Positions 42,764 to 50,675 of a stretch of DNA of 64,000 nt are shown piece by piece. Positions within the stretch are counted from its first letter, which is position 1, and the number at the start of each line of letters is the position of its first letter. Location of the stretch: the NCBI GenBank assembly GCA_025146135.1, contig CP102255.1, forward strand, positions 2,294,001 to 2,358,000, read 5' to 3'. The position numbers were made by a program, and so were the translations under genes. This DNA comes from Anaerotruncus colihominis. Lineage in GTDB: Bacteria > Bacillota > Clostridia > Oscillospirales > Ruminococcaceae. The notes beneath the pieces were generated by a model. The model was not told the origin of the DNA and did not search any database. It saw only the letters and a program-made list of their open reading frames with translations.

Positions 42764-42853
42764 GTTACGCAGTAGAACCTCATTTTTAAGGGTTGGAGTA
42801 TAAAACCCTTACCTCTGCCCTTATCTCCACTGTAATGCCGCTTAAATCAAGCG
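42764..42853. repeat. diverged copy 2 of the 42358 element
   Basis: GTTACGCAGTAGAACCTCATTTTTAAGGGT-like start and GCCGCTTAAATCAAGCG end match copy 1 at most positions, but the interior and the right inverted end differ. In the remaining parts of 42616-43015 I see no gene. Confidence 0.55.
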
Positions 42854-42950
42854 AAAAGCACACTCTATCGCGTGACATTCCATAATGGATAGAGCGCGTA
42901 AGCGGTTTATCCGATTGCGCTCTCTTAGTTGCCCGACAGCAAAGACAGGG

Positions 42951-42999
42951 AAAGCCGTCAAGGACGCGAAAGCGTGCAATTTATCCTTGACGGCTTTTT
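42951..42999 (+). terminator. intrinsic terminator
   Basis: AAAGCCGTCAAGGA (42951-42964) with TCCTTGACGGCTTT (42984-42997), ending in TTTTT. It is oriented to stop plus-strand transcripts entering the HTH/sigma pair. Confidence 0.85.
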
Positions 43000-43015
43000 C
43001 TGACTTTGCTACTTC

Positions 43016-43219
43016 TTACCTGTCAAAACGGAATTGCAGGATAGCTTTGATAAGCTGTGCTTTCAGACGGTCTTGAATATCATCGTTAATATGTCCACGA
43101 TAGGTAGATAGATATTTAATCCGCGCAGTGTAATGCCGCAGTACCGCGTCTATGGCTTCCGGCTCGCCTGCAACAGCTTTCTCGATGGTTTCAAAGGGTA
43201 TCAGTTTCTTATTCCTCAT
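43016..43219 (-). CDS. Tn916-like small HTH protein (HTH_16)
   Basis: A 67-residue protein, LIPFETIEKAVAGEPEAIDA through LKAQLIKAILQFRFDR, of the HTH_16 family found beside the sigma factor in Tn916-type elements. It overlaps the sigma gene by 11 bases. It regulates conjugation-module expression in those elements (family knowledge). Confidence 0.85.
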   Translation of the reverse strand: MRNKKLIPFETIEKAVAGEPEAIDAVLRHYTARIKYLSTYRGHINDDIQDRLKAQLIKAILQFRFDR

Positions 43220-43655
43220 GTTTAGTTTCCTCCAGTTCTTTTCTTAACTGCTTCAATGCCGCCAGTTTCCAGTAGTTGACTGTACTTCTGCTTCTTCCGT
43301 ACTCATTCCCGATTTTTCTTTCGCTGTAACCGAGGAAGAAATTCATCAGCAGAGCAGTACGCCTTTGTTCTGACAGATTAGCTAATGCGTCGGCTAAGCG
43401 TTTACTTGTCACGACGACCTCTTTCCCTTGCACGACAAAAACAGTTGCCTTCTCATAAACATACTGCTCAAAATAGTTATCAGTTGCAAACGGTTCAAAA
43501 GACGTTTCCGACATCAGATAGTCAAGCGACACTTCATGCTTCTGTTTCCGTCCAAAATCGCGGTACGCGCTGATTGCCGCATTGCGGAGAACGATTTTAC
43601 AGAATGCGGCAAAGGCATATTCGATATGCTCCATGAATTGTTCAGAATACTTCAT
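43209..43655 (-). CDS. Tn916-like sigma-70-family factor
   Basis: A 148-residue protein with a short sigma region 2-like start (FAAFCKIVLRNAAISAYRDF) and a C-terminal region-4 HTH (LANLSEQRRTALLMNFFLGYSERKIGNEYGRSRSTVNYWKLAAL). Same type as Orf7 of Tn916. GGGGGTGAG precedes the ATG. Upstream (43698-43733) a hairpin AAACGCC..GGCGTTT forms its leader; it resembles the conserved leader in Tn916-type elements. Confidence 0.85.
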   Translation of the reverse strand: MKYSEQFMEHIEYAFAAFCKIVLRNAAISAYRDFGRKQKHEVSLDYLMSETSFEPFATDNYFEQYVYEKATVFVVQGKEVVVTSKRLADALANLSEQRRTALLMNFFLGYSERKIGNEYGRSRSTVNYWKLAALKQLRKELEETKHEE

Positions 43656-43697
43656 TATAACTCACCCCCTTTCTTCCCAGTAGGGGGCTATTACAAC

Positions 43698-43733
43698 AAA
43701 CGCCCATGCAGGCGTAAAACCGCATAGGCGTTT
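43698..43733 (-). promoter_or_regulatory. leader hairpin of the Tn916-like sigma gene
   Basis: AAACGCC (43698-43704) with GGCGTTT (43727-43733) and the inner pair ATGC/GCAT. The rest of 43656-43999 is AT-rich with no convincing gene. Confidence 0.4.
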
Positions 43734-43999
43734 GGCAATATGAGTTATTTAAGTAATTATGATGATTTGTGTATTCATCTTCATAACCGCAAAATCCCGT
43801 TGCATGGAATAGGCTTTTTTTAACAATGGAATAGAATTAAAACTGTGAAAAAGAAACATGGCAATATCTCCCGACACCGCCACGTCTATAAAAATAATTG
43901 TGTATTTACCGCTATTCCATTTTATATACAGGAAATGGCGGTTTGTTTTCCTATCACAAAACAGAAAGAGCCAATAATCATAAGATTTATTTCTTGTGA

Positions 44000-44188
44000 T
44001 TATCGGCTCTGCGTCAATGCGTCTGGCTCTGTGATAACTGAAATATTCAAATTTTTTACATTGATAAGATTTTCCTGCTTACACTTCGGACAGTATAGTG
44101 GGAAATTCTTTATTTCTGTATCTTCCCGTATTCTTAATCGGGTTTTATTATTGCATACAGGACATAAAATCCATTTTTCTTTTTGCAA
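44000..44188 (-). CDS. cysteine-rich KTR family protein
   Basis: A 62-residue zinc-ribbon-like protein: WILCPVCNNKTRLRIREDTE then NFPLYCPKCKQENLINV. The WxLCPxCxxKTR and FPLYCPKC blocks define the Cys_rich_KTR family common in Tn916-like elements. Start TTG at 44188 with GAGG 7 bases upstream. Confidence 0.85.
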   Translation of the reverse strand: MQKEKWILCPVCNNKTRLRIREDTEIKNFPLYCPKCKQENLINVKNLNISVITEPDALTQSR

Positions 44189-44218
44189 TGCACCACCTCA
44201 TTTCTAATCGGACTACTT

Positions 44219-44980
44219 TCAATGGAAATCATAAACAGAATGTTGGAAAATCACTTGTTTCCCCAAAATGGTAATTGCTTTCTTGCTACATTGATTTACA
44301 CACCGATAGCATAACGTACACCGTCCGTCTGCTATAATCTTATCTTCTGATAATGACAAATTATTCATAGGACACACCAATGCACATTTCCCGCACTTTA
44401 TGCAAGCGCCGGTATCTATCTGTATTTTGTCTGAATATTCTTGTGTTTTACGGTAAAACCAAAGCCGCTGTCCCAAAAGCCCTGCAATATGGCATGATAA
44501 TCCCAAACCGTCTTTAGTTGGAGTACCATTTTTCAAATTGCACACCGCTGATTTTATGCATTCTTCTGCTTGTATGACAATTTGCTTGTTTTGAACCGGA
44601 GTACGCTTTAAGGCTTTTACATCACAAATGCAATCCGGCATTTTCAAATGAAGTCCACCCCATACCTGTGCGCCGTATCGTTTGAACAATCTTGCAGATA
44701 CACCCGCACCGTCGCCGCTAAACAGTCCCATTGTTGCAATAACAAAAATGCGTTTTCCTTACCATATATTAGAATTTTCGCAGATAAAATCCCGTACAAT
44801 TTTAGGCAGGTTACTGTAATAAATTGGATAAGCAAAAATGATGTCTTTATGATATGTAACTTTTTCCATTGTACCTGTATCTTCTAAAGGGGTTATTTCA
44901 ATATTTTTATCATATAGAGCAACAAACTTTTCTAAACAATATTTTGTATTTCCTGTTCCACTAAAATAAATTCCAATCAT
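44219..44980 (-). pseudogene. EFR1-type flavodoxin-ferredoxin protein, broken by an in-frame TAA
   Basis: One frame of 253 codons. Residues 1-73 are a flavodoxin start (MIGIYFSGTGNTKYCLEKFV, AYPIYYSNLPKIVRDFI). TAA at 44761-44759 replaces codon 75, where relatives have Lys, and the frame goes on as GKRIFVIATMGLFSGDGAG, then two [4Fe4S] motifs CIKCGKCALVCPMNN and CTLCYRCVNQCSKKA. Everything but the stop looks normal. A single-base nonsense change (AAA to TAA) or a sequence error explains it. It overlaps the TetR gene upstream by 4 bases. Confidence 0.85.
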
Positions 44981-45597
44981 ATTTTTTCTCCCGTATTATC
45001 TAAAAAGGAAAGTTGAAAAACGTCCATAAAATCAATAACTTTCTCTCTCCAGTCATTATTATAATTTACATTATTCATGGTGGCCAATGAAGTAACACCA
45101 TGTATAAACGCCCAAATGGTTATGATAATATCATTTTGCTTTTCTTCCGAATAGTGCGTTTGCTCTAATAATTTGCTTACAATATTTTTATAGATGATAT
45201 AAGGTTTATAGTTTTGGTCGTCTGGTATTGATAATGATAAGTCAATCTTTATATTGGATTGAGAATATAAAAATTGAAAATAAGCAGAGTTCTCTACAAA
45301 GAAAGATACGTAGGCTATCCCCATATCTTTCAATATTTCTGCGACATTATTATTTTTTTGAACGGTACTTTCTAATTGTTTAGAAAATCTATCTGTGATA
45401 AATAATTGCATTGCTTCAAGCAGTTCTTCTTTATTTTGAAAATGGCTATAAGGGGCAGCGTGGCTGACCCCACACGCCGCAGCTACCTTTCTCAAAGAAA
45501 AAGCATTTATTCCCTCTGTACTTACAAGTTGAATACCTGTTTCGATTAAAGCGTTTCGCAAGTCTTTATGATGATAAGTCTGTCGTTTCTGTGCCAT
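44977..45597 (-). CDS. TetR/AcrR-family regulator of the EFR1 gene
   Basis: A 206-residue regulator with HTH GINAFSLRKVAAACGVSHAAPYSHFQNKEEL and a WHG-type C-terminal domain (IWAFIHGVTSLA). AT-rich codon use differs from the flanking chromosome. It is first in an operon with the EFR1-like gene and its promoter is bracketed by paired half-sites, so it is probably autorepressed. Confidence 0.88.
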   Translation of the reverse strand: MAQKRQTYHHKDLRNALIETGIQLVSTEGINAFSLRKVAAACGVSHAAPYSHFQNKEELLEAMQLFITDRFSKQLESTVQKNNNVAEILKDMGIAYVSFFVENSAYFQFLYSQSNIKIDLSLSIPDDQNYKPYIIYKNIVSKLLEQTHYSEEKQNDIIITIWAFIHGVTSLATMNNVNYNNDWREKVIDFMDVFQLSFLDNTGEKI

Positions 45598-45612
45598 GCT
45601 AAGTCCTCCAAT

Positions 45613-45656
45613 CTTTACACTGTCTATATTATAAAGCCTAAACTTTACAGTGTCAA
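45613..45656 (-). promoter_or_regulatory. promoter with TetR operator half-sites
   Basis: On the minus strand TTGACA (45656-45651), 17-base spacer, TATAAT (45633-45628). ACACTGTAAAG overlaps the -35 and ACAGTGTAAAG lies just past the -10 (complements of 45643-45653 and 45613-45623). Two near-identical elements on a promoter suggest repressor binding. Confidence 0.7.
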
Positions 45657-45765
45657 GTTTGAGGAGGATTTTAAGTTGTGATACTTGAAATTATTTTTTC
45701 CTAAACGGTTATTTATTTGGCATTTCAGAAACTTTTCCGTAATAAGAGATAAGAAAAACTTTTAG

Positions 45766-45978
45766 AAAATTTTCTCTCAAAACTTCGGCAAAATCGCTCT
45801 GCTCGGTGTTATAGATAGTGAAAGGAAAATCAGAGGGTTTGGGATACTTCCCAACAAGCAAAATGCAGGGCATTTCGGAAAAGAGTACTCTTTTCCTATG
45901 CTTGCTGAGAAACTTATCACATTACAAATCAAAGAAAGGACAGGAAAGGAATGGAACGGAAACAAAAACAGGAAATAA
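45766..45978 (+). pseudogene. reading-frame remnant upstream of tnpW
   Basis: A frame without a proper start, QNFGKIALLGVIDSERKIRG then FGILPNKQNAGHFGKEYSFP and LAEKLITLQIKERTGKEWNG, ending at TAA 45976-45978. The composition is protein-like. It overlaps the tnpW start by 28 bases. Probably the tail of a lost element gene. Confidence 0.3.
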
Positions 45979-46208
45979 CAGATGATAGGCAGAAACAGGG
46001 CAATCCGGCAGATGAAACAGTGATTTATAAAATCGGCGGCACATTCTATGAAGTGTCTACCTCTTGCGACGGCTCTGAACCACTTTTTGAGAAGATGAAG
46101 CGGCTCATAAAATCAGAAAACCTCAAAACGCCTACTGACAAAGGAAAAGATGTCCGCTATAATAAAGATAGCAACCTGTCTGTCGGGCGTTCATTACAGG
46201 AGGAATGA
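45951..46208 (+). CDS. tnpW: transposon-encoded protein TnpW
   Basis: An 85-residue protein with the core ADETVIYKIGGTFYEVSTSC then LFEKMKRLIKSEN. The KIGGTxYEV motif defines TnpW-like small proteins that precede large serine recombinases in Clostridial transposons. The truncated recombinase start follows after 2 bases. Confidence 0.8.
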   Translation: MERKQKQEITDDRQKQGNPADETVIYKIGGTFYEVSTSCDGSEPLFEKMKRLIKSENLKTPTDKGKDVRYNKDSNLSVGRSLQEE

Positions 46209-46210
46209 AC

Positions 46211-46426
46211 ATGACAGCAAATACATATAAGCCCGAACAGATAACCGCATTATACGCCCGTTTAAGTCAAGAGGACGCATTGGACGGAGACAGCAACAGC
46301 ATTGTCAATCAAGAGTTACTATGTAGAGGGTGGTTTCTCCCACCTAATACATATGACTGCGGCTCATTTGTGGTGAATGGAACAGCAGTTGTAGGAAAGG
46401 AGCAGAATAATCCTTATAATTGCTGA
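46211..46426 (+). pseudogene. N-terminal fragment of a large serine recombinase
   Basis: GGAGG and ATG 46211 open MTANTYKPEQITALYARLSQ, continuing EDALDGDSNSIVNQ, the normal start of a TndX/TnpX-type recombinase with the catalytic Ser in ARLS. After that the frame changes to unrelated sequence (ELLCRGWFLPPNTYD) and stops. A deletion has joined the recombinase start to the region before tnpV, so no active enzyme is made. Confidence 0.8.
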
Positions 46427-46454
46427 AAATCAACACAAAAAGGAGCTGATTTTT

Positions 46455-46826
46455 ATGAAATCACTATTTGAGCAAATGGGAGGCAATTACCGTCTGGAGG
46501 GGGATTACCTCATCCCGAACCTTGCGCTGCCGGATGAACCGGAATATCAGATTGGCAAGTACGGGCGTATGCGCCGCAGCTATCTCAAAGAACATCGTCC
46601 GGTTCTCTATGCAAGCCTGCTCACAAGCGGAACGCTGCATCGGCACCTTGCCGAGATCGACCAAGCCTGCAACGAGCGTATGGCAATCATCGTTTCCGAT
46701 ATGGCAAGGCAGGAAGATGTGACCGAAGCGCTCAAAGCCGCCAACCAAATGGAATGGGTGCGCCGCATGAACAGCATCCGCAATCGTGCGGAGGAAATCG
46801 TTTTGACCGAGCTTGTATATGAATGA
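46455..46826 (+). CDS. tnpV: transposon-encoded protein TnpV
   Basis: A 123-residue protein with YRLEGDYLIPNLALPDEPEY, IGKYGRMRRSYLKEHRPVLY and HLAEIDQACNERM, all typical of TnpV. AAAGGAG precedes the ATG. TnpV is an accessory gene of Tn4451-like mobilizable transposons; function unclear. Confidence 0.85.
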   Translation: MKSLFEQMGGNYRLEGDYLIPNLALPDEPEYQIGKYGRMRRSYLKEHRPVLYASLLTSGTLHRHLAEIDQACNERMAIIVSDMARQEDVTEALKAANQMEWVRRMNSIRNRAEEIVLTELVYE

Positions 46827-46829
46827 CAA

Positions 46830-46865
46830 ATGCCCGTTATTGACTGCATGGCCAATAACGGGCAT
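46830..46865. terminator. terminator between tnpV and the AlbA_2 gene
   Basis: ATGCCCGTTATTG (46830-46842) with CAATAACGGGCAT (46853-46865); convergent genes. Confidence 0.8.
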
Positions 46866-46870
46866 TATCT

Positions 46871-48310
46871 TTATTCTTTTGGCGCTATAAACTTATATTT
46901 ACCCTTTCCAAAGCCGCTGACAGGCTCGATCAAATCCGCATTTTTCAGTTTTGTAATAAGATTCCCTGCGGCAGTAACAGAAGCCTTTGTGATAGTAGCG
47001 ATATCGGAGCGACCAAAGACACCATCAACGCCCATATTTGCAAATACCGCTTTTGCCTTTGCAATCGTACCTTGGCTTGCGTTCAGCCGGTCAATCGCAA
47101 CCTCAATCGCAATATTTTCGTCCTCAATCGTAACCTTGCTTGCAGTTGCCACTGTTCCATAATTTAGATTATAGAGCGTAACTTGAAAAGAACTGGCATC
47201 TGAATAGAATTTAGGCTCCAGTTCGTCACGGTAATTGTGAGCGGCGCGGTAGGTTTCCGTGATTTTCTTAAAGCCGCTGCCCTGCCGCTCCATATAGCCC
47301 AATCTGCCGAAAATATCTGCAAGGACGGGATTGCGGCGCATGGAGGAAATGCTGGACAGATCACGCTCCTGTATCCGTGTGCCGTCTGCCATACCGCCGG
47401 GAGAATATATGGTAAGGCGGTCATCGTAAATGTCGATGTGGACTTCGCTGCCCAAAATCAGATAGTCACGATGGATCAGTGCATTGACAAGCGCCTCAAA
47501 AACGCTTCGTTCGCAGTAGTCTGGCATCTCAACACGGGAATCGGCGGTTTTCTTCCAGCGTGTTTTCATATTCCGCTTGACAAAGCTGACGCCCTCATTG
47601 AGCAGAATGATCAGGCTGCCGGAGAATTCCGCACTGTCAAGTGCATCTACCATGCCGCCGCTTTTATCAAGGCCGTTCCAGCGTGTGCAGAACAGGCGGG
47701 AATGTCGGATGGGAGAATCATCCGCAAGCAAAGCGCCTGCATTGGTCAGCTTGCCGTGTTCGTCCCGCATATCGAAGGAATCGAACAGCTTTTCTTCCAT
47801 GCTGTTGCCCGTCCAAGCCTTATACCGTTCGCGTAGCTTGGAAAAAGCGTAATCCTTGAAATCATACTCGGAAACCAATTCGTCATAGGTGCGGTGCATC
47901 CCTTTGAGAATCAGCTGATTCAGCGCATAGGACGGGGCGATCACGCTTTCATTGCCGATACGGATATACGCCTCCATAATGCCGTCTGCTCTGTAGTAAT
48001 ACGGTGTGGAGCGCCCTGCGGACACAGCCAGCACAAGAATATCCTTGCCGTCCTCCCGTTCTGGCGTGAGGATAAAACTCGGATAAGGCGTGATACGCTC
48101 TTTGATCAACCGGCTGATTGCCTCTGCATCGGTCTGTGCATCGTCTAAGCCGACAGCATTTCTGTCATTATCAATACCAAAAAACAGCGTACCGCCAATT
48201 CCGTTTGCAAAGGCACTGACGCTTTTGAGCCAGCTTTTCGGCTTCTTTACCTCCAGCGCGACCTTGAAATCATATTCGGTCGCTTCTGCGATCCAGCGGT
48301 CAATCATCAT
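46871..48310 (-). CDS. AlbA_2 (Schlafen-like) domain protein with ATP-binding-like C-terminus
   Basis: A 479-residue protein. The N-terminal AlbA_2 domain runs from YDFKVALEVKKPKSWLKSVS to the GIGGTLFFGIDND loop; the middle has SVFEALVNALIHRDYLILGS (HATPase-like segment of the RecG-like family) and FGRLGYMERQGSGFKKI; a winged helix closes it. Start ATG at 48310 overlaps the upstream stop. Proteins of this type are annotated as transcriptional regulators or RNA-binding Schlafen-like proteins, some of them in defence islands. Third gene of a minus-strand block. Confidence 0.8.
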   Translation of the reverse strand: MMIDRWIAEATEYDFKVALEVKKPKSWLKSVSAFANGIGGTLFFGIDNDRNAVGLDDAQTDAEAISRLIKERITPYPSFILTPEREDGKDILVLAVSAGRSTPYYYRADGIMEAYIRIGNESVIAPSYALNQLILKGMHRTYDELVSEYDFKDYAFSKLRERYKAWTGNSMEEKLFDSFDMRDEHGKLTNAGALLADDSPIRHSRLFCTRWNGLDKSGGMVDALDSAEFSGSLIILLNEGVSFVKRNMKTRWKKTADSRVEMPDYCERSVFEALVNALIHRDYLILGSEVHIDIYDDRLTIYSPGGMADGTRIQERDLSSISSMRRNPVLADIFGRLGYMERQGSGFKKITETYRAAHNYRDELEPKFYSDASSFQVTLYNLNYGTVATASKVTIEDENIAIEVAIDRLNASQGTIAKAKAVFANMGVDGVFGRSDIATITKASVTAAGNLITKLKNADLIEPVSGFGKGKYKFIAPKE

Positions 48311-49220
48311 TCTCACCGTCCTGTCCCTTATTTTTTCCTCTGCTCTTATAGACATTATACTGATTCTTGCACCGGGCGCTGCAAAACGCGGAATTGGCCC
48401 GACTGCCGAGGAACACCTTCTGGCAGTGCTTGCATAGCCGCAGGGGTTTTGCATCGTCCACCAGCATGAAGCTGAACATCATCTGGATGCCCAGCAGCAA
48501 CGAATGGAAGTCCCAATAGATGGTCGGTTTCTCTAGCAGTTCGATATGATAGGTAGGCGCGATGCCGCCGAAAGCGGCCATGGCCTTGCGGTAAAGATTT
48601 CTTGTATCCTCGTCAATGTTGTCGTAGTCATTGTAGTACAAAATAGAGGTGGTCAGCGTAAACGCCCAGTCCTTGAACTGCTGCGCTACCCAATCATACG
48701 GTTCTGCATACTCCCGCTGGAAGCTCATGTTTTTCGCCATCGGTTCATCCATGAAGGTCATGGTCAGGGCAATCATCGTCCTGTCACCAGAGACATTCCA
48801 AGTGGATTCCACGCCCCGCTTCACTACATCCAGCTTATCAAAGGGATAAAACAGAGCGAGGTAGTCCTCTGTTTCCATGGATTCCTCTTTGATGAAATGA
48901 TTCTTCGGCAGGTACACCGCCTCATAGTCCATGAAGGACGGCGTGGTGGGCAGAGCAGTCATCAGCCCCAGCAAGCCGTAATGGGTCACAAAAGCCATGA
49001 TCGCCTTTTCTACTTCGTATTCCGGACTGCGGTTCATCATCAGCATCCCCACGTTCAATGCCTCCAACACCATCTCGGAGGATTCCTTCAGCGGATTATA
49101 GACATCTGGCTTTGCTGTATTTTCCGGCGTGATATAGCGTTTTCCGTCCTTGCCGGTCTTGATCTCATAGTGGTCATACCGCACCCAATGGGAACGGGAC
49201 TGCGCAAACAGATTGTTCAT
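48300..49220 (-). CDS. element protein with C-terminal zinc finger, unknown
   Basis: A 306-residue protein of unrecognised N-terminal fold (MNNLFAQSRSHWVRYDHYEI) ending in a zinc finger LRLCKHCQKVFLGSRANSAF-CSARCKNQYN, like the finger of CGNR or DUF6076 proteins. No membrane segment. It is translationally coupled to the AlbA_2 gene (11-base overlap). Function unknown. Confidence 0.65.
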   Translation of the reverse strand: MNNLFAQSRSHWVRYDHYEIKTGKDGKRYITPENTAKPDVYNPLKESSEMVLEALNVGMLMMNRSPEYEVEKAIMAFVTHYGLLGLMTALPTTPSFMDYEAVYLPKNHFIKEESMETEDYLALFYPFDKLDVVKRGVESTWNVSGDRTMIALTMTFMDEPMAKNMSFQREYAEPYDWVAQQFKDWAFTLTTSILYYNDYDNIDEDTRNLYRKAMAAFGGIAPTYHIELLEKPTIYWDFHSLLLGIQMMFSFMLVDDAKPLRLCKHCQKVFLGSRANSAFCSARCKNQYNVYKSRGKNKGQDGENDD

Positions 49221-49276
49221 GACACTGTGCCTCTCAATTCGTAATCTATCTATATATTAACCATATTACTATTGTA

Positions 49277-50209
49277 TCAACCGTCCTTGGCATCGTCAAG
49301 GGCGGCTTTCTGTTTTCTTGGCTTCGTTTTGTTCTCCCGGCGGATTACGGCATCCTTACCCATGGTTTGCAGCAGCGTCTCGTATTTCTCTATGAACTCT
49401 AGCTCTCGAAGGGTAAGGCTGTGGCCGTTTTCCCGCTTTTCACTCAAATGCCCATACATCTGCCTTTGCAGCTTTTTTTGAATAGTCATCCGCAATTTGC
49501 GGATATTCCGGTCGGACTGGCCACGGATGGCAGCAAGCCTTGTTGTGCTGTATTGCTTAACAAACGAATAATACAGCACTTCCTTCTGTTCATCGCTAAG
49601 GCTGAGAAAGAGCTTGGAGATAAAGCGATTTGCTGTCAGCTCATGCACTTCAAAGGGGCAAGTGAAGATGATATCGAGAAAGTTTCCCTGACAGAGTTGG
49701 CGGAATCTCGGCAGATTCATCCACAGCGGGGCAATCTTCGGTTCAGGTACCGCCTGAAACTCCAACGGAACATCCCCGCGCAGGTTTTCATGATCACGCT
49801 CCCGGCGCTCCCGGTTCCTGTCCAGCTTATTCCACTCGTCCACCACAGTCAGAAAATCCGATTCTGTCCGGGCTGCTTCCTCTAAACGCTTCAACGCCTC
49901 GGCGCGAATTTCCCGCTTGAGCCGTTTCTCGCTGGTGGGTGCGGCTTCTTCCTCCTCGTCCTCCAGCTCGGCATGATAGTCTCTGGGATGCTCGTCCTGC
50001 TCCAGCTCGCTTTCCAGCTCCAGCGTGCGTTCCGCTGCAAGCGCTTCCTCCAGTGTCTCGTCCTCCGGCGCACCGTCAGACGCATCCTCCCAATCGGCAA
50101 AGCCGTCCGCATCCATTTCAAGGCCGGTTTCCTCTATTTGTTCCTCGGCATCTTCTTCCTCATCGGAAAAATCATCATCCAGCAGCAGTTCATCCTCCCA
50201 TGATTCCAC
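49277..50209 (-). CDS. acidic protein with sigma-like C-terminal HTH
   Basis: A 310-residue protein. The first 100 residues are extremely acidic (EEEDAEEQIEETG, EDEEEEAAP). The C-terminal half has a sigma-region-4-like part: LSDEQKEVLYYSFVKQYSTT, RLAAIRGQSDRNIRKLRMTI. GTG at 50209 with GGAGGTG is the best start; the frame upstream reads through the ribosome site. First gene of the minus-strand block and divergent from the tnpW-recombinase pair. Confidence 0.6.
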   Translation of the reverse strand: MESWEDELLLDDDFSDEEEDAEEQIEETGLEMDADGFADWEDASDGAPEDETLEEALAAERTLELESELEQDEHPRDYHAELEDEEEEAAPTSEKRLKREIRAEALKRLEEAARTESDFLTVVDEWNKLDRNRERRERDHENLRGDVPLEFQAVPEPKIAPLWMNLPRFRQLCQGNFLDIIFTCPFEVHELTANRFISKLFLSLSDEQKEVLYYSFVKQYSTTRLAAIRGQSDRNIRKLRMTIQKKLQRQMYGHLSEKRENGHSLTLRELEFIEKYETLLQTMGKDAVIRRENKTKPRKQKAALDDAKDG

Positions 50210-50465
50210 GACAGCTTCACCTCCTCGAAAAAATATTTTTCTTTTTTTCAAAAACAGTTCCGATTTACACCCCGTATTTCTCCTATTAGTGAGAAGTAAT
50301 TTAATGAACAGTTACTCGGATTACTTTCTCGGCATAGAACAGTGGAAAAGGAGGAACGCAGAGTGCGGCAACGCCATGGAAAAGAGATATGACACATTCG
50401 GCTTACAAGCGCCGGAACCATAATCAGTATACCAAAATACGATAAGTTTTTCAAGGATGGACAGT

Positions 50466-50675
50466 ATGGAGCAGAACAAACGAGAACAGTTTATCATCCG
50501 CCGGATCGGCGGCACCACCTACAAGGTCAGAGTCGTATTCAATGAAAGCGGCTACGAGACCATGGAGGATAAAATTTTGCGGATTATACGCAATGATATG
50601 GTTACAAATGACGGAACCTATGGTATAATGGAGATACCACAAATGAGCCGACAGTCTGAAAGGAGCGCATCATGA
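50466..50675 (+). CDS. TnpW-like small protein
   Basis: A 69-residue protein with REQFIIRRIGGTTYKVRVVF and KILRIIRND. It shares the RIGGTxYxV motif with tnpW (45951). ATG at 50466 with AAGGA 7 bases upstream. It overlaps the recombinase start by 4 bases (ATGA). Confidence 0.75.
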   Translation: MEQNKREQFIIRRIGGTTYKVRVVFNESGYETMEDKILRIIRNDMVTNDGTYGIMEIPQMSRQSERSAS

